A DNA stretch of 64,000 nucleotides, taken from NCBI RefSeq assembly GCF_004769235.1, contig NZ_RQFG01000018.1, forward strand, positions 248,001 to 312,000, given 5' to 3'. Below, in pieces: positions 63,846-64,000 of the stretch (position 1 is the stretch's first letter; every line of letters starts with the position of its first letter). The stretch comes from Leptospira kanakyensis. Its GTDB lineage: Bacteria; Spirochaetota; Leptospiria; Leptospirales; Leptospiraceae. A model generated the notes under the pieces. The model saw only the letters and a program-made list of their open reading frames with translations. It ran no database searches and had not been told where the DNA came from. The translations under genes and the position numbers were made by a program.

Positions 63846-64000
63846 ATGAGCCAAAATCAAAACCAATCATCCAAAGGACCACTTGCTGGTGTAAAAGTTG
63901 TCGACTTATCTTTACTCCTTCCAGGCCCACTTTGTTCGCAACACTTAGCGGATATGGGAGCAGAAGTCATCAAAATTGAAAACCCAAGAGCTTATGATGG
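63846..64000 (+). CDS. CaiB/BaiF family CoA-transferase, 3' end outside window
   Basis: Only the first 51 or so residues are present. After a short Ser/Gln-rich leader, [20 protein letters not shown] and [19 protein letters not shown] match the N-terminal signature of class III CoA-transferases and alpha-methylacyl-CoA racemases. The exact reaction cannot be told from this fragment. It is divergent from the Calx-beta lipoprotein across 107 bp. Confidence 0.82.
   Translation, partial: MSQNQNQSSKGPLAGVKVVDLSLLLPGPLCSQHLADMGAEVIKIENPRAYD

Overview
The window looks like chromosome of a spirochaete, most likely a Leptospira of the saprophytic/environmental type. This is inferred from spirochaete-style FliH and FliG proteins, several 7TMR-DISM receptors, many lipoproteins with loose spirochaetal lipoboxes, a B12-finishing cob cluster, and moderately AT-rich DNA. 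I could not run database searches, so names rest on motifs, length and gene order. No tRNA, rRNA, CRISPR array, IS element or phage was seen. Gene density is high and many genes overlap by 4 nt.

Layout. 0-7 kb: a TPR protein cut by the window edge, a WecG/TagA glycosyltransferase, a secreted unknown, an MFS transporter and mtnC. 6.8-14.5 kb: a nitric oxide reductase locus (norF/norE divergent from norC-norB-norQ-norD, then nnrS and a Crp/Fnr regulator) with two perfect FNR-type boxes. 14.5-24.9 kb: a signalling/flagellar block. fliG, fliH, a histidine kinase lacking its phospho-accepting His, a pseudokinase and the Crp gene run as one tightly overlapping unit. Divergent from it are two overlapping receptor-cyclase genes whose catalytic residues are complementary. 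25-31.8 kb: aldehyde dehydrogenase behind a structured leader, a double hemerythrin, gatB and cobT-cobS-cobC. 31.9-39.4 kb: dnaE, a membrane-anchored AraC regulator, an acyl-CoA ligase and an M23 peptidase. 39.5-43.7 kb: an ECF-like sigma factor, a beta-rich protein, a CHAT protease and a CxxCC protein, closed by a bidirectional terminator. 43.7-52.2 kb: a phasin-like protein, mtnA-msrA, a four-gene operon (degenerate GGDEF-like, CheX-like, esterase, FapA-like), a methyltransferase and lpd. 52.3-56.3 kb: an AT-rich accessory patch of exported unknowns with two GC-rich repeat structures. 56.4-64 kb: a hydrolase, a small transporter, a sulfatase-fold lipoprotein, a 1409-residue Calx-beta-like lipoprotein and the start of a CaiB/BaiF CoA-transferase.

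Most interesting: (1) the 20644-24890 cyclase pair looks like a bacterial obligate heterodimer with the C1/C2 division of labour of mammalian transmembrane adenylyl cyclases; (2) the sigma factor/beta-domain/CHAT operon has the logic of a protease-released transcription switch; (3) flagellar fliG-fliH are translationally coupled to two catalytically broken receptor kinases and an FNR-like regulator; (4) a three-way-junction RNA leader covers the Shine-Dalgarno of the aldehyde dehydrogenase.
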